Source: Hippophae tibetana
Lineage: Eukaryota > Streptophyta > Magnoliopsida > Rosales > Elaeagnaceae
NCBI GenBank assembly: GCA_037013495.1
Contig: CM072810.1
Coordinates: 70,788,449-70,852,448 of the forward strand
DNA: 64,000 bases
Direction: 5' to 3'
Shown here one piece after another: positions 27,801-40,900 of this stretch. Below the pieces are notes generated by a model. That model was not told where the DNA came from. It did not search any database and saw nothing but the letters and a program-made list of their open reading frames with translations. Both the position numbers and the translations under genes were made by a program. Position 1 is the stretch's first letter. Every line of letters starts with the position of its first letter.

Positions 27801-30390
27801 TTCCTATAATCAGAGCATGCAATCCTAAGAATATTATTTTTTGAAACCAAATTACACCGTTTACATCACATACCGAGAGTTTAAAATTTTCGTTGCACCT
27901 ATTCTGTTTTTTTTTTGCTTACGATTTTTTCAATGCCACCGTAAGAGCGATTCAGTTACTAACCAAGAGTGTGTTTAAAAAAAATTCTAAAGGTCTCAAT
28001 ATCCAACAAATATTCTATAGATCACACAAAGATTCTCACGATCCTTCACAAGGGCTAGATTTGGAATATCAAATGGAAGGATTAATGTTGGAAGCAATTA
28101 TTTTTATTTTATTTAATTATGGGCCTCTTTTGTTTTGCGATTTTGTTTCTATGAATTGTGGAATTTAATTTGTCTTATTTATAATAAGTATTTTTATGCT
28201 TTAATTATTTACGGATTGATTAAGCACATTTCACAACTAAATATCCCTACTAAGGTTGCATTACATCTAGGGTTTTGTTGCTTATATAAGAAAACAACAA
28301 CCTTTTGAAGGAGGAAGAACTAGAACAATTAATGAAAATGTTTTTTACCAAGATTTGTACATTTCTTCCCAGGGTTCTTGATGGAATGCCTGGATTCGAC
28401 ACATCAAAGGGAGGGATCATTATTTTTTGGCGTCAAAAGGTTGGGGTTTTAGGGACTTATTGATGTTGTTTTCGTGTGTGGATTTAATTTCGTAGTTGTA
28501 TTTTAAATCTCTCTCTCTTAGTCTTGATCTTTATTTCTAAGCTCACTAAATCTTTGTTCTTCGTAAAAAAAATTGTAGGAAAAGGAAGATGGTTTCTACT
28601 TTTTACAGTATTAAAACAAGAATATTTGATAAATTAGAGTTCCAATTTTACACGGCCATTACTTTTGACTCGGGTGTCGGAACTTTTATTATAATAAATC
28701 AAATCGAAGCTTGTAAAGAATCCTATAATCAGAGCATGCAATCCTAAGAATATTATTTTTTGAAACCAAATTACACCGTTTACATCACATACCGAGAGTT
28801 TAAAATTTTCGTTGCACCTATTCTGTTTTTTTTTTGCTTACGATTTTTTCAATGCCACCGTAAGAGCGATTCAGTTACTAACCAAGAGTGTGTTTAAAAA
28901 AAATTCTAAAGGTCTCAATATCCAACAAATATTCTATAGATCACACAAAGATTCTCACGATCCTTCACAAGGGCTAGATTTGGAATATCAAATGGAAGGA
29001 TTAATGTTGGAAGCAATTATTTTTATTTTATTTAATTATGGGCCTCTTTTGTTTTGCGATTTTGTTTCTATGAATTGTGGAATTTAATTTGTCTTATTTG
29101 TAATAAGTATTTTTATGCTTTAATTATTTACGGATTGATTAAGCACATTTCACAACTAAATATCCCTACTAAGGTTGCATTACATCTAGGGTTTTGTTGC
29201 TTATATAAGAAAACAACAACCTTTTGAAGGAGGAAGAACTAGTACAATTAATGAAAATATTTTTTACCAAGATTTGTACATTTATTCCCAGGGTTCTTGA
29301 TGGAATGCCTGGATTCGACACATCAAAGGGAGGGATCATTATTTTTTGGCGTCAAAAGGTTAGGGTTTTAGGGTCTTATTGATGTTGTTTTCGTGTGTGG
29401 ATTTAATTTCGTATTGGTATTTTAAATCTCTCTCTCTTAGTCTTGATCTTTATTTCTAAGCTCACTAAATCTTTGTTCTTCGTAAAAAAAATTGTAGGAA
29501 AAGGAAGATGGATTCTACTTTTTACAGTATTAAAACAAGAATATTTGATAAATTAGAGTTCGAATTTTACACGGCCATTACGTTTGACTCGGGTGTCGGA
29601 ACTTTTAATATAATAAATCAAATCGAAGCTTGTAAAGATTCCTATAATCAGAGCATGCAATCCTAAGAATATTATTTTTTGAAACCAAATTACACCGTTT
29701 ACATCACATACCGAGAGTTTTAAATTTTCGTCGCACCTATTCTGTTTTTTTTTTTTGCTTACGATTTTTTCAATGCCACCGTAAGAGCAATTCAGTTACT
29801 AACCAAGAGTGTGTTTAAAAAAAATTCTAAAGGTCTCAATATCCAACAAATATTCTATAGATCACACAAAGATTCTCATGATCCTTAACAAGGGGTAGAT
29901 TTGGAATATCAAATGGAAGGATTAATGTTGGAAGCAATTATTTTTATTTTATTTAATTATGGGCCTCTTTTGTTTTGTGATTTTGTTTCTATGAATTGTG
30001 GAATTTAATTTGTCTTATTTATATAAGTATTTTTATGCTTTAATTATTTACGGATTGATTAAGCACATATCACAACTAAATATCCCTACTAAGGTTGCAT
30101 TACATCTAGGGTTTTGTTGCTTATATAAGAAAACAACAAACTTTTGAAGGAGGAAGAACTAGTATAATTAAAGAAAATGTTTTTTACCAAGATTTGTACA
30201 TTTCTTCCAAGTGTTCTTGATGAATGCCTAGATTCGACACATCAAAGGGAGGGATCATTATTTTTTGGCGTCAAAAGGTTGGGGTTTTAGGGACTTATTG
30301 ATGTTGTTTTCGTGTGTGGATTTAATTTGGTAGTTCTTTTTAAAATCTCCATATCTTAGTCTTGATCTTTATTTCTACGCTCAATAAATC
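24876..30390 (+). repeat. Sub-array E: run of near-identical single monomers (M30-M35)
   Basis: Monomer starts are 24876, 25794, 26713, 27634, 28553 and 29472, with lengths of 918-921 bp. The first five are almost identical and share private variants such as TTAAAACAAGAATATTTG, GTCGGAACTTTTATTATAA and CTCTTTTGTTTTGCG. M32 differs by a small insertion in the T tract (GTTTTGTTTTTTTGC near 26985). M35 begins to diverge. The period here is one monomer rather than two or six, so this block was homogenised on its own. Confidence 0.88.
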
Positions 30391-31980
30391 TTTGTTCTTC
30401 GTAAAACAACTTGTAGGAAAAGGAAGATGGTTTCTACTTTTTACAGTATTAAAAAAAGAACATTTGATAAATTAGAGTTCCTATTTTACACGGCCATTAC
30501 TTTTGACTCGGGTGTCGAAACTTTTAGTATAATAAATCAAATCGCAGCTTGTAAAGATTCCTATAATCAGAGCATGGATTCCTAAGAATATTATTTTTTG
30601 AAACCAAATTACACCGTTTACATCACATACCGAGAGTTTAAATATTTCGTCGCACCTATTCCGTTTTTTTTTTCGCTTCCGGTTTTCTCAAAGCCGCCGT
30701 AAGAGAGATTGAGTTACTAACCCATAGTGTGTTTAAAAAAATTGTGAAGTTCTCAATATCCAACAAATATTCTATACATCACACAAAGATTCTCATGATC
30801 CTTCACAAGGGCTAGATTTGGAATATCAAATGGAAGGATTAATGTTGGAAGCAATTATTTTTATTTTATTTAATTATGGGCCTCTTATGTTTTGCGATTT
30901 TGTTTCTATGAATTGTGGAATTTAATTTGTCTTATTTATAATAAGTATTTTTATGCTTTAATTATTTACGGATTGATTAAGCACATTTCACAACTAAATA
31001 TCCCTACTAAGGTTGCATTACAACTAGGGTTTTGTTGCTTATATAAGAAAACAACAACCTTTTGAAGGAGGAAGAACTAGTACAATTAATGAAAATGTTT
31101 TTTACCAAGATTTGTACATTTCTTCCTAGGGTTCTTGATGGAATGCCTGGATTCGACACATCAAAGGGAGGGATCATTATTTTTTGGCGTCAAAAGGTTG
31201 GGGTTTTAGGGACTTATTGATGTTGTTTTCGTGTGTGGCTTTAATTTGGTAGTTATATTTTAAATCTCCATCTCTTAGTCTTGATCTTTATTTCTAAGCT
31301 CAATAAATCTTTGTTCTTCGTAAAACAAATTGTAGGAAAAGGAAGATGGTTTCTACTTTTTAGAGTATTAAAAAAAGAACATTTGATAAATTAGAGTTCC
31401 TATTTTACACGGCCATTACTTTTGACTCGGGTGTCGAAACTTTTAGTATAATAAATCAAATCGCAGCTTGTAAAGATTCCTATAATCAGAGCATGGATTC
31501 CTAAGAATATTATTTTTTGAAACCAAATTACACCGTTTACATCACATACCGAGAGTTTAAATATTTCGTCGCACCTATTCCGTTTTTTTTTTCGCTTCCG
31601 GTTTTCTCAATGTCGCCGTAAGAGAGATTGAGTTACTAACCCAGAGTGTGTTTAAAAAAATTGTGAAGTTCTCAATATCCAACAAATATTCTATACATCA
31701 CACAAAGATTCTCATGATCCTTCAAAAGGGCTAGATTTGGAATATCAAATGGAAGGATTAATGTTGGAAGCAATTATTTTTATTTTATTTAATTATGGGC
31801 CTCTTATGTTTTGCGATTTTGTTTCTATGAATTGTGGAATTTAATTTGTCTTATTTATATAAGTATTTTTATGCTTTAATTATTTACGGATTGATTAAGC
31901 ACATATCACAACTAAATATCCCTACTAAGGTTGCATTACATCTAGGGTTTTGTTGCTTATCTAAGAAAACAACAAACTTT
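30391..31980 (+). repeat. Sub-array F: monomers M36 and most of M37
   Basis: Monomer starts are 30391 and 31310, with lengths of 919 and 918 bp. Both resemble M28-M29 and M38 more than the neighbouring M30-M35, sharing AAATCGCAGCTTG and the TTTTCTCAATGCCGCC-like block. This places a block of one subtype between two others. No feature other than the satellite is visible. Confidence 0.8.
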
Positions 31981-34900
31981 TGAAGGAGGAAGAACTAGTA
32001 TAATTAAAGAAAATGTTTTTTACCAAGATTTGTACATTTCTTCCAAGTGTCCTTGATGGAATGCCTAGATTCGACACATCAAAGGGAGGGATCATTATTT
32101 TTTGGCGTCAAAAGGTTGGGGTATTAGGGACTTATTGATGTTGTTTTCGTGTGTGGATTTAATTTGGTAGTTCTTCTTAAAATCTCCATCTCTTAGTCTT
32201 GATCTTTATTTCTACGCTCAATAAATCTTTGTTCTTCGTAAAACAAATTGTAGGAAAAGGAAGATGGTTTCTAATTTTTACAGTATTAAAAAAAGAACAT
32301 TCGATAAATTAGAGTTCCTATTTTACACGGACATTACTTTTGACTCGGGTGTCGAAACTTTTAGTATAATAAATCAAATCGCAGCTTGTAAAGATTCCTA
32401 TAATCAGAGCATGGATTCCTAAGAATATTATTTTTTGAAACCAAATTACAGCGTTTACATCACATACCGAGAGTTTAAATATTTCGTCGCACCTATTCCG
32501 TTTTTTTTTCGCTTCCGGTTTTCTCAATGCCGCCGTAAGAGAGATTGAGTTACTAACCCAGAGTGTGTTTAAAAAAATTGTGAAGTTCTCAATATCCAAC
32601 AAATATTCTATACATCACACAAAGATTCTCATGATCCTTCACAAGGGCTAGATTTGGAATATCAAATGGAAGGATTAATGTTGGAAGCAATTATTTTTAT
32701 TTTATTTAATTATGGGCCTCTTATGTTTTGCGATTTTGTTTCTATGAATTGTGGAATTTAATTTGTCTTATTTATATAAGTATTTTTATGCTTTAATTAT
32801 TTACGGATTGATTAAGCACATATCACAAATAAATATCCCTACTAAGGTTGCATTACATCTAGGGTTTTGTTTCTTATATAAGAAAACAACAAACTTTTGA
32901 AGGAGGAAGAACTAGTATAATTTAAGAAAATGTTTTTTACCAAGATTTGTACATTTCTTCCAAGTGTTCTTGATGGAATGCCTAGATTCGACACATCAAA
33001 GGGAGGGATCAATATTTTTTGGCGTCAAAAGGTTGGGGTTTTAGGGACTTATTGATGTTGTTTTCGTGTGTGGATTTAATTTGGTAGTTCTTCTTAAAAT
33101 CTCCATCTCTTAGTCTTGATCTTTATTTCGACGCTCAATAAATCTTTGTTCTTCGTAAAACAAATTGTAGGAAAAGGAAGATGGTTTCTACTTTTTACAG
33201 TATTAAAAAAAGAACATTTGATAAATTAGAGTTCCTATTTTACACGGCCATTACTATTGACTCGGGTGTCGAAACTTTTAGTATAATAAATCAAATCGCA
33301 GCTTCTAAAGATTCCTATAATCAGAGCATGGATTCCTAAGAATATTATTTTTTGAAACCAAATTACACCGTTTACATCACATACCGAGAGTTTAAATATT
33401 TCGTCGCACCTATTCCGTTTTTTTTTCGCTTCCGGGTTTCTCAATGCCGCCGTAAGAGAGATTGAGTTACTAACCCAAGAGTGTGTTTAAAAAAAATTCT
33501 AAAGGTCTCAATATCCAACAAATATTCTATAGATCACACAAAGCTTCTCACGATCCTTCACAAGGGCTAGATTTGGAACATCAAATGGAAGGATTAATGT
33601 TGGAAGCAATTATTTTTATTTTATTTAATTATGGGCCTCTTTTGTTTTGCGATTTTGTTTCTATGAATTGTGGAATTTAATTTGTCTTATTTATAATAAG
33701 TATTTTTATGCTTTAATTATTTATCGGATTGATTAAGCACATTTCACAACTAAATATCCCTACTAAGGTTGCATTACATCTAGGGTTTTGTTGCTTATAT
33801 AAGAAAACAACAACCTTTTGAAGGAGGAAGAACTAGTATAATTAATGAAAATGTTTTTTACCAAGATTTGTACATTTCTTCCAAGGGTTCTTGATGGAAT
33901 GCCTGGATTCGACACATCAAAGGGAGGGATCATTATTTTTTGGCGTCAAAAGGTTGGGGTTTTAGGGACTTATTGATGTTGTTTTCGTGTGTGGATTTAA
34001 TTTGGTAGTTCTTCTTTAAATCTCCATCTCTTAGTCTTGATCTTTATTTCTAAGCTCAATAAATCTTTGTTCTTCGTAAATAAAATTGTAGGAAAAGGAA
34101 GATGGTTTCTATTTCTTACAGTATTAAAAAAAACATTTGATAAATCAGAGTTCCTATTTTACACGGCCATAAATTTTGACTCGGGTGTCGAAACTTTTAA
34201 TATAATAAATCAATTCAAAGCATGTAAAGACTCCTATAATCAGAGCATGGAATCATAAGAATATTATTTTTTGAAACCAAATTACACCGTTTACATCACA
34301 TACCGAGAGTTTAAAATTTTCGTCGCACCTATTCTGTTTTTTTTTTGCTTACGATTTTTTCAATGCCACCGTAAGAGCGATTCAGTTACTAACCAAGAGT
34401 GCGTTTAAAAAAAATTCTAAAGGTCTCAATATCCAACAAATATTCAATAGATCACACAAAGATTCTCATGATCCTTCACAAGGGGTAGATTTGGAATATC
34501 AAATGGTAGGATTAATGTTGGAAGCAATTATTTTTATTTTATTTTATTATGGGCCTCTTTTGTTTTGCGATTTTGTTTCTATGAATTGTGGAATTTAATT
34601 TGTCTTATTTATATAAGTATTTTTATGCTTAAATTATTTACGGATTTTTTAAGCACATATCACAACTAAATATCCCTACTAAGGTTGGATTACATCTAGG
34701 GTTTTGTTGCTTATATAAGAAAACAACAACCTTTTGAAGGAGGAAGAACTAGTATAATTAAAGAAAATGTTTTTTACCAAGAATTGTACATTTCTTCCAA
34801 GTGTTCTTGATGGAATGCCTAGATTCGACACATCAAAGGGAGGGATCATTATTTTTTGGCGTCAAAAGGTTGGGGTTTTAGGGACTTATTGATGTTGTTT

Positions 34901-37900
34901 TCGTGTGTGGATTTAATTTGGTAGTTCTTCTTTAAATCTCCATCTCTTAGTCTTGATCTTTATTTCTACGCTCAATAAATCTTTGTTCTTCGTAAATAAA
35001 ATTGTAGGAAAAGGAAGATGGTTTCTATTTCTTACAGTATTAAAAAAAAACATTTGATAAATCAGAGTTCCTATTTTACACGGCCATAAATTTTGACTCG
35101 GGTGTCGAAACTTTTAAAATAATAAATCAATTCAAAGCATGTAAAGACTCCTATAATCAGAGCATGGATTCCTAAGAATATTATTTTTTGAAACAAAATT
35201 ACACCGTTTACATCACATACCGAGAGTTTAAATATTTCGTCGCACCTATTCCGTTTTTTTTTCGCTTCCGGTTTTCTCAATGCCGCCGTAAGAGAGATTG
35301 AGTTACTAACCCAGAGTGTGTTTAAAAAAATTGTGAAGTTCTCAATATCCAACAAATATTCTATGTATCATACAAAGATTCTCATGATCCTTCACACGGG
35401 CTACATTTGGAATATCAAATGGAAGGATTAATGTTGGAAGCAATTATTTTTATTTTATTTAATTATGGGCCTCTTATGTTTTGCGATTTTTTTTCTACTG
35501 AATTGTGGAATTTAATTTTTCTTATTTATAATAATTATTTTTATGCTTTAATTATTTACGGATTGATTAAGCACATATCACAACTAAATATCGCTACTAA
35601 GGTTGCATTACATCTAGGGTTTTGTTGCTTATATAAGAAAACAACAACCTTTTGAAGGAGGAAGAACTAGTATAATTAAAGAAAATGTTTTTTACCAAGA
35701 TTTGTACATTTCTTCCAAGTGTTCTTGATGGAATGCCTAGATTCGACACTTCAAAGGGAGGGATCATTATTTTTTGGTGTCAAAAGGTTGGGGTTTTAGG
35801 GACTTATTGATGTTGTTTTCGTGTGTGGATTTAATTTGGTAGTTCTTCTTTAAATCTCCATCTCTTAGTCTTGATCTTTATTTCTACGCTCAATAAATCT
35901 TTGATCTTCGTAAAATAAATTGTAGGAAAAGGAAGATGGTTTCTACTTTTTACAATATTAAAACAAGAATATTTGATAAATTAGAGTTCCAATTTTACAC
36001 GGCCATTACTTTTGACTCGGGTGTCGAAACTTTTATTATAATAAATCAAATCGAAGCTTGTAAAGATTCCTATAATCAGAGCATGCAATCCTAAGAATAT
36101 TATTTTTTGAAACCAACTTACACCGTTTACATCACATACCGAGAGTTTAAAATTTTCGTAGCACCTATTCTCTTTTTTTTTTGCTTACGGTTTTTTCAAT
36201 GCCACCATAAGAGCGATTCAGTTACTAACCAAGAGTGTGTTTAAAAAAAATTCTAAAGGTCTCAATATCCAACAAATATTCTATAGATCATACAAAGATT
36301 CTCATGATCCTTTACAAGGGTTATTTTTGGAATATCAAATGGAAGGATTAATGTTGGAAGAAATTATTTTTGTTTTATTTAATTATGGGCCTCTTATGTT
36401 TTGCCATTTTGTTTCTACTGAATTGTGGAATTTAATTTGTCTTATTTAAAATAAGTATTTTTATGCTTTAATTATTTACGGATTGATTAAGCATATTTCA
36501 CAACTAAATATCCTTACTAAGGTTGCATTACATCTTGGGTTTTATTGCTTATATAAGAAAACAACAACCTTTTGAAGGAGGAAGAACTAGTATAATTAAA
36601 GAAAATGTTTTTTACCAAGATTTGTACATTTCTTCCAAGGGTTCTCGATGGAATGCATGGATTCGACACATCAAAGTGAGTGATCAGTATTTTTTGGGGT
36701 CAAAAGGTTAGGGTTTTAGGGACTTATTGATTTTGTTTTCGTGTGTGGATTTAATTTCGTAGTTCTTTTTTAAATCTCCGTCTCTGAGTCTTGATCTTTG
36801 TTTCTAAGCTCAATAAATGTTTTTTCTTTGTAAAACAAATTGTAGGAAAAGGAAGATGGTTTCTACTTTTTATAGTATTAAAACAAGAAAATTTGATAAA
36901 TTAGAGTTCCTATTTTACACGGCCATAAATTTTGACTCGGGTTTCGAAACTTTTAATATAATAAATCAAATCGAAGCTGGTAAAGATTCCTATAATCAGA
37001 GCATGGATTCCTAAGAATATTATTTTTTGAAACCAAATTACACCGTTTACATCACATACCGAGAGTTTAAATATTTCGTCGCACCTATTCCGTTTTTTTT
37101 TCGCTTCCGGTTTTCTCAATGCCGCCGTAAGAGAGATTGAGTTACTAACCCAGAGTGTGTTTAAAAAAATTGTGAAGTTCTCAATATCCAACAAATATTC
37201 TATGTATCATACAAAGATTCTCATGATCCTTCACACGGGCTACATTTGGAATATCAAATGGAAGGATTAATGTTGGAAGCAATTATTTTTATTTTATTTA
37301 ATTATGGGCCTCTTATGTTTTGCGATTTTTTTTCTACTGAATTGTGGAATTTAATTTTTCTTATTTATAATAATTATTTTTATGCTTTAATTATTTACGG
37401 ATTGATTAAGCACATATCACAACTAAATATCGCTACTAAGGTTGCATTACATCTAGGGTTTTGTTGCTTATATAAGAAAACAACAACCATTTGAAGGAGG
37501 AAGAACTAGTATAATTAAAGAAAATGTTTTTTACCAAGATTTGTACATTTCTTCCAAGTGTCCTTGATGGAATGCCTAGATTCGACACATCAAAGGGAGG
37601 GATCATTATTTTTTGGCGTCAAAAGGTTGGGGTATTAGGGACTTATTGATGTTGTTTTCGTGTGTGGATTTAATTTGGTAGTTCTTCTTAAAATCTCCAT
37701 CTCTTAGTCTTGATCTTTATTTCTACGCTCAATAAATCTTTGTTCTTCGTAAAACAAATTGTAGGAAAAGGAAGATGGTTTCTAATTTTTACAGTATTAA
37801 AAAAAGAACATTCGATAAATTAGAGTTCCTATTTTACACGGACATTACTTTTGACTCGGGTGTCGAAACTTTTAGTATAATAAATCAAATCGCAGCTTGT

Positions 37901-40900
37901 AAAGATTCCTATAATCAGAGCATGGATTCCTAAGAATATTATTTTTTGAAACCAAATTACAGCGTTTACATCACATACCGAGAGTTTAAATATTTCGTCG
38001 CACCTATTCCGTTTTTTTTTCGCTTCCGGTTTTCTCAATGCCGCCGTAAGAGAGATTGAGTTACTAACCCAGAGTGTGTTTAAAAAAATTGTGAAGTTCT
38101 CAATATCCAACAAATATTCTATACATCACACAAAGATTCTCATGATCCTTCACAAGGGCTAGATTTGGAATATCAAATGGAAGGATTAATGTTGGAAGCA
38201 ATTATTTTTATTTTATTTAATTATGGGCCTCTTATGTTTTGCGATTTTGTTTCTATGAATTGTGGAATTTAATTTGTCTTATTTATATAAGTATTTTTAT
38301 GCTTTAATTATTTACGGATTGATTAAGCACATATCACAAATAAATATCCCTACTAAGGTTGCATTACATCTAGGGTTTTGTTTCTTATATAAGAAAACAA
38401 CAAACTTTTGAAGGAGGAAGAACTAGTATAATTTAAGAAAATGTTTTTTACCAAGATTTGTACATTTCTTCCAAGTGTTCTTGATGGAATGCCTAGATTC
38501 GACACATCAAAGGGAGGGATCAATATTTTTTGGCGTCAAAAGGTTGGGGTTTTAGGGACTTATTGATGTTGTTTTCGTGTGTGGATTTAATTTGGTAGTT
38601 CTTCTTAAAATCTCCATCTCTTAGTCTTGATCTTTATTTCGACGCTCAATAAATCTTTGTTCTTCGTAAAACAAATTGTAGGAAAAGGAAGATGGTTTCT
38701 ACTTTTTACAGTATTAAAAAAAGAACATTTGATAAATTAGAGTTCCTATTTTACACGGCCATTACTATTGACTCGGGTGTCGAAACTTTTAGTATAATAA
38801 ATCAAATCGCAGCTTCTAAAGATTCCTATAATCAGAGCATGGATTCCTAAGAATATTATTTTTTGAAACCAAATTACACCGTTTACATCACATACCGAGA
38901 GTTTAAATATTTCGTCGCACCTATTCCGTTTTTTTTTCGCTTCCGGGTTTCTCAATGCCGCCGTAAGAGAGATTGAGTTACTAACCCAAGAGTGTGTTTA
39001 AAAAAAATTCTAAAGGTCTCAATATCCAACAAATATTCTATAGATCACACAAAGCTTCTCACGATCCTTCACAAGGGCTAGATTTGGAACATCAAATGGA
39101 AGGATTAATGTTGGAAGCAATTATTTTTATTTTATTTAATTATGGGCCTCTTTTGTTTTGCGATTTTGTTTCTATGAATTGTGGAATTTAATTTGTCTTA
39201 TTTATAATAAGTATTTTTATGCTTTAATTATTTATCGGATTGATTAAGCACATTTCACAACTAAATATCCCTACTAAGGTTGCATTACATCTAGGGTTTT
39301 GTTGCTTATATAAGAAAACAACAACCTTTTGAAGGAGGAAGAACTAGTATAATTAATGAAAATGTTTTTTACCAAGATTTGTACATTTCTTCCAAGGGTT
39401 CTTGATGGAATGCCTGGATTCGACACATCAAAGGGAGGGATCATTATTTTTTGGCGTCAAAAGGTTGGGGTTTTAGGGACTTATTGATGTTGTTTTCGTG
39501 TGTGGATTTAATTTGGTAGTTCTTCTTTAAATCTCCATCTCTTAGTCTTGATCTTTATTTCTAAGCTCAATAAATCTTTGTTCTTCGTAAATAAAATTGT
39601 AGGAAAAGGAAGATGGTTTCTATTTCTTACAGTATTAAAAAAAACATTTGATAAATCAGAGTTCCTATTTTACACGGCCATAAATTTTGACTCGGGTGTC
39701 GAAACTTTTAATATAATAAATCAATTCAAAGCATGTAAAGACTCCTATAATCAGAGCATGGAATCATAAGAATATTATTTTTTGAAACCAAATTACACCG
39801 TTTACATCACATACCGAGAGTTTAAAATTTTCGTCGCACCTATTCTGTTTTTTTTTTGCTTACGATTTTTTCAATGCCACCGTAAGAGCGATTCAGTTAC
39901 TAACCAAGAGTGCGTTTAAAAAAAATTCTAAAGGTCTCAATATCCAACAAATATTCAATAGATCACACAAAGATTCTCATGATCCTTCACAAGGGGTAGA
40001 TTTGGAATATCAAATGGTAGGATTAATGTTGGAAGCAATTATTTTTATTTTATTTTATTATGGGCCTCTTTTGTTTTGCGATTTTGTTTCTATGAATTGT
40101 GGAATTTAATTTGTCTTATTTATATAAGTATTTTTATGCTTAAATTATTTACGGATTTTTTAAGCACATATCACAACTAAATATCCCTACTAAGGTTGGA
40201 TTACATCTAGGGTTTTGTTGCTTATATAAGAAAACAACAACCTTTTGAAGGAGGAAGAACTAGTATAATTAAAGAAAATGTTTTTTACCAAGAATTGTAC
40301 ATTTCTTCCAAGTGTTCTTGATGGAATGCCTAGATTCGACACATCAAAGGGAGGGATCATTATTTTTTGGCGTCAAAAGGTTGGGGTTTTAGGGACTTAT
40401 TGATGTTGTTTTCGTGTGTGGATTTAATTTGGTAGTTCTTCTTTAAATCTCCATCTCTTAGTCTTGATCTTTATTTCTACGCTCAATAAATCTTTGTTCT
40501 TCGTAAATAAAATTGTAGGAAAAGGAAGATGGTTTCTATTTCTTACAGTATTAAAAAAAAACATTTGATAAATCAGAGTTCCTATTTTACACGGCCATAA
40601 ATTTTGACTCGGGTGTCGAAACTTTTAAAATAATAAATCAATTCAAAGCATGTAAAGACTCCTATAATCAGAGCATGGATTCCTAAGAATATTATTTTTT
40701 GAAACAAAATTACACCGTTTACATCACATACCGAGAGTTTAAATATTTCGTCGCACCTATTCCGTTTTTTTTTCGCTTCCGGTTTTCTCAATGCCGCCGT
40801 AAGAGAGATTGAGTTACTAACCCAGAGTGTGTTTAAAAAAATTGTGAAGTTCTCAATATCCAACAAATATTCTATGTATCATACAAAGATTCTCATGATC

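Noticed and set aside
32318..32602. Recurrent minus-strand frame of up to 94-100 codons in many monomers (for example 32318-32602, 36910-37194, 42421-42705).
   Set aside because: It lies opposite the longer + strand frame, has no protein-like features I can name, and recurs only because the monomers are homogenised.
36700..36725. Telomere-like GGTTAGGGTTTTAGGG in some monomers.
   Set aside because: Only one or two imperfect units per monomer, embedded in the ordinary satellite sequence; no tandem TTTAGGG tract.
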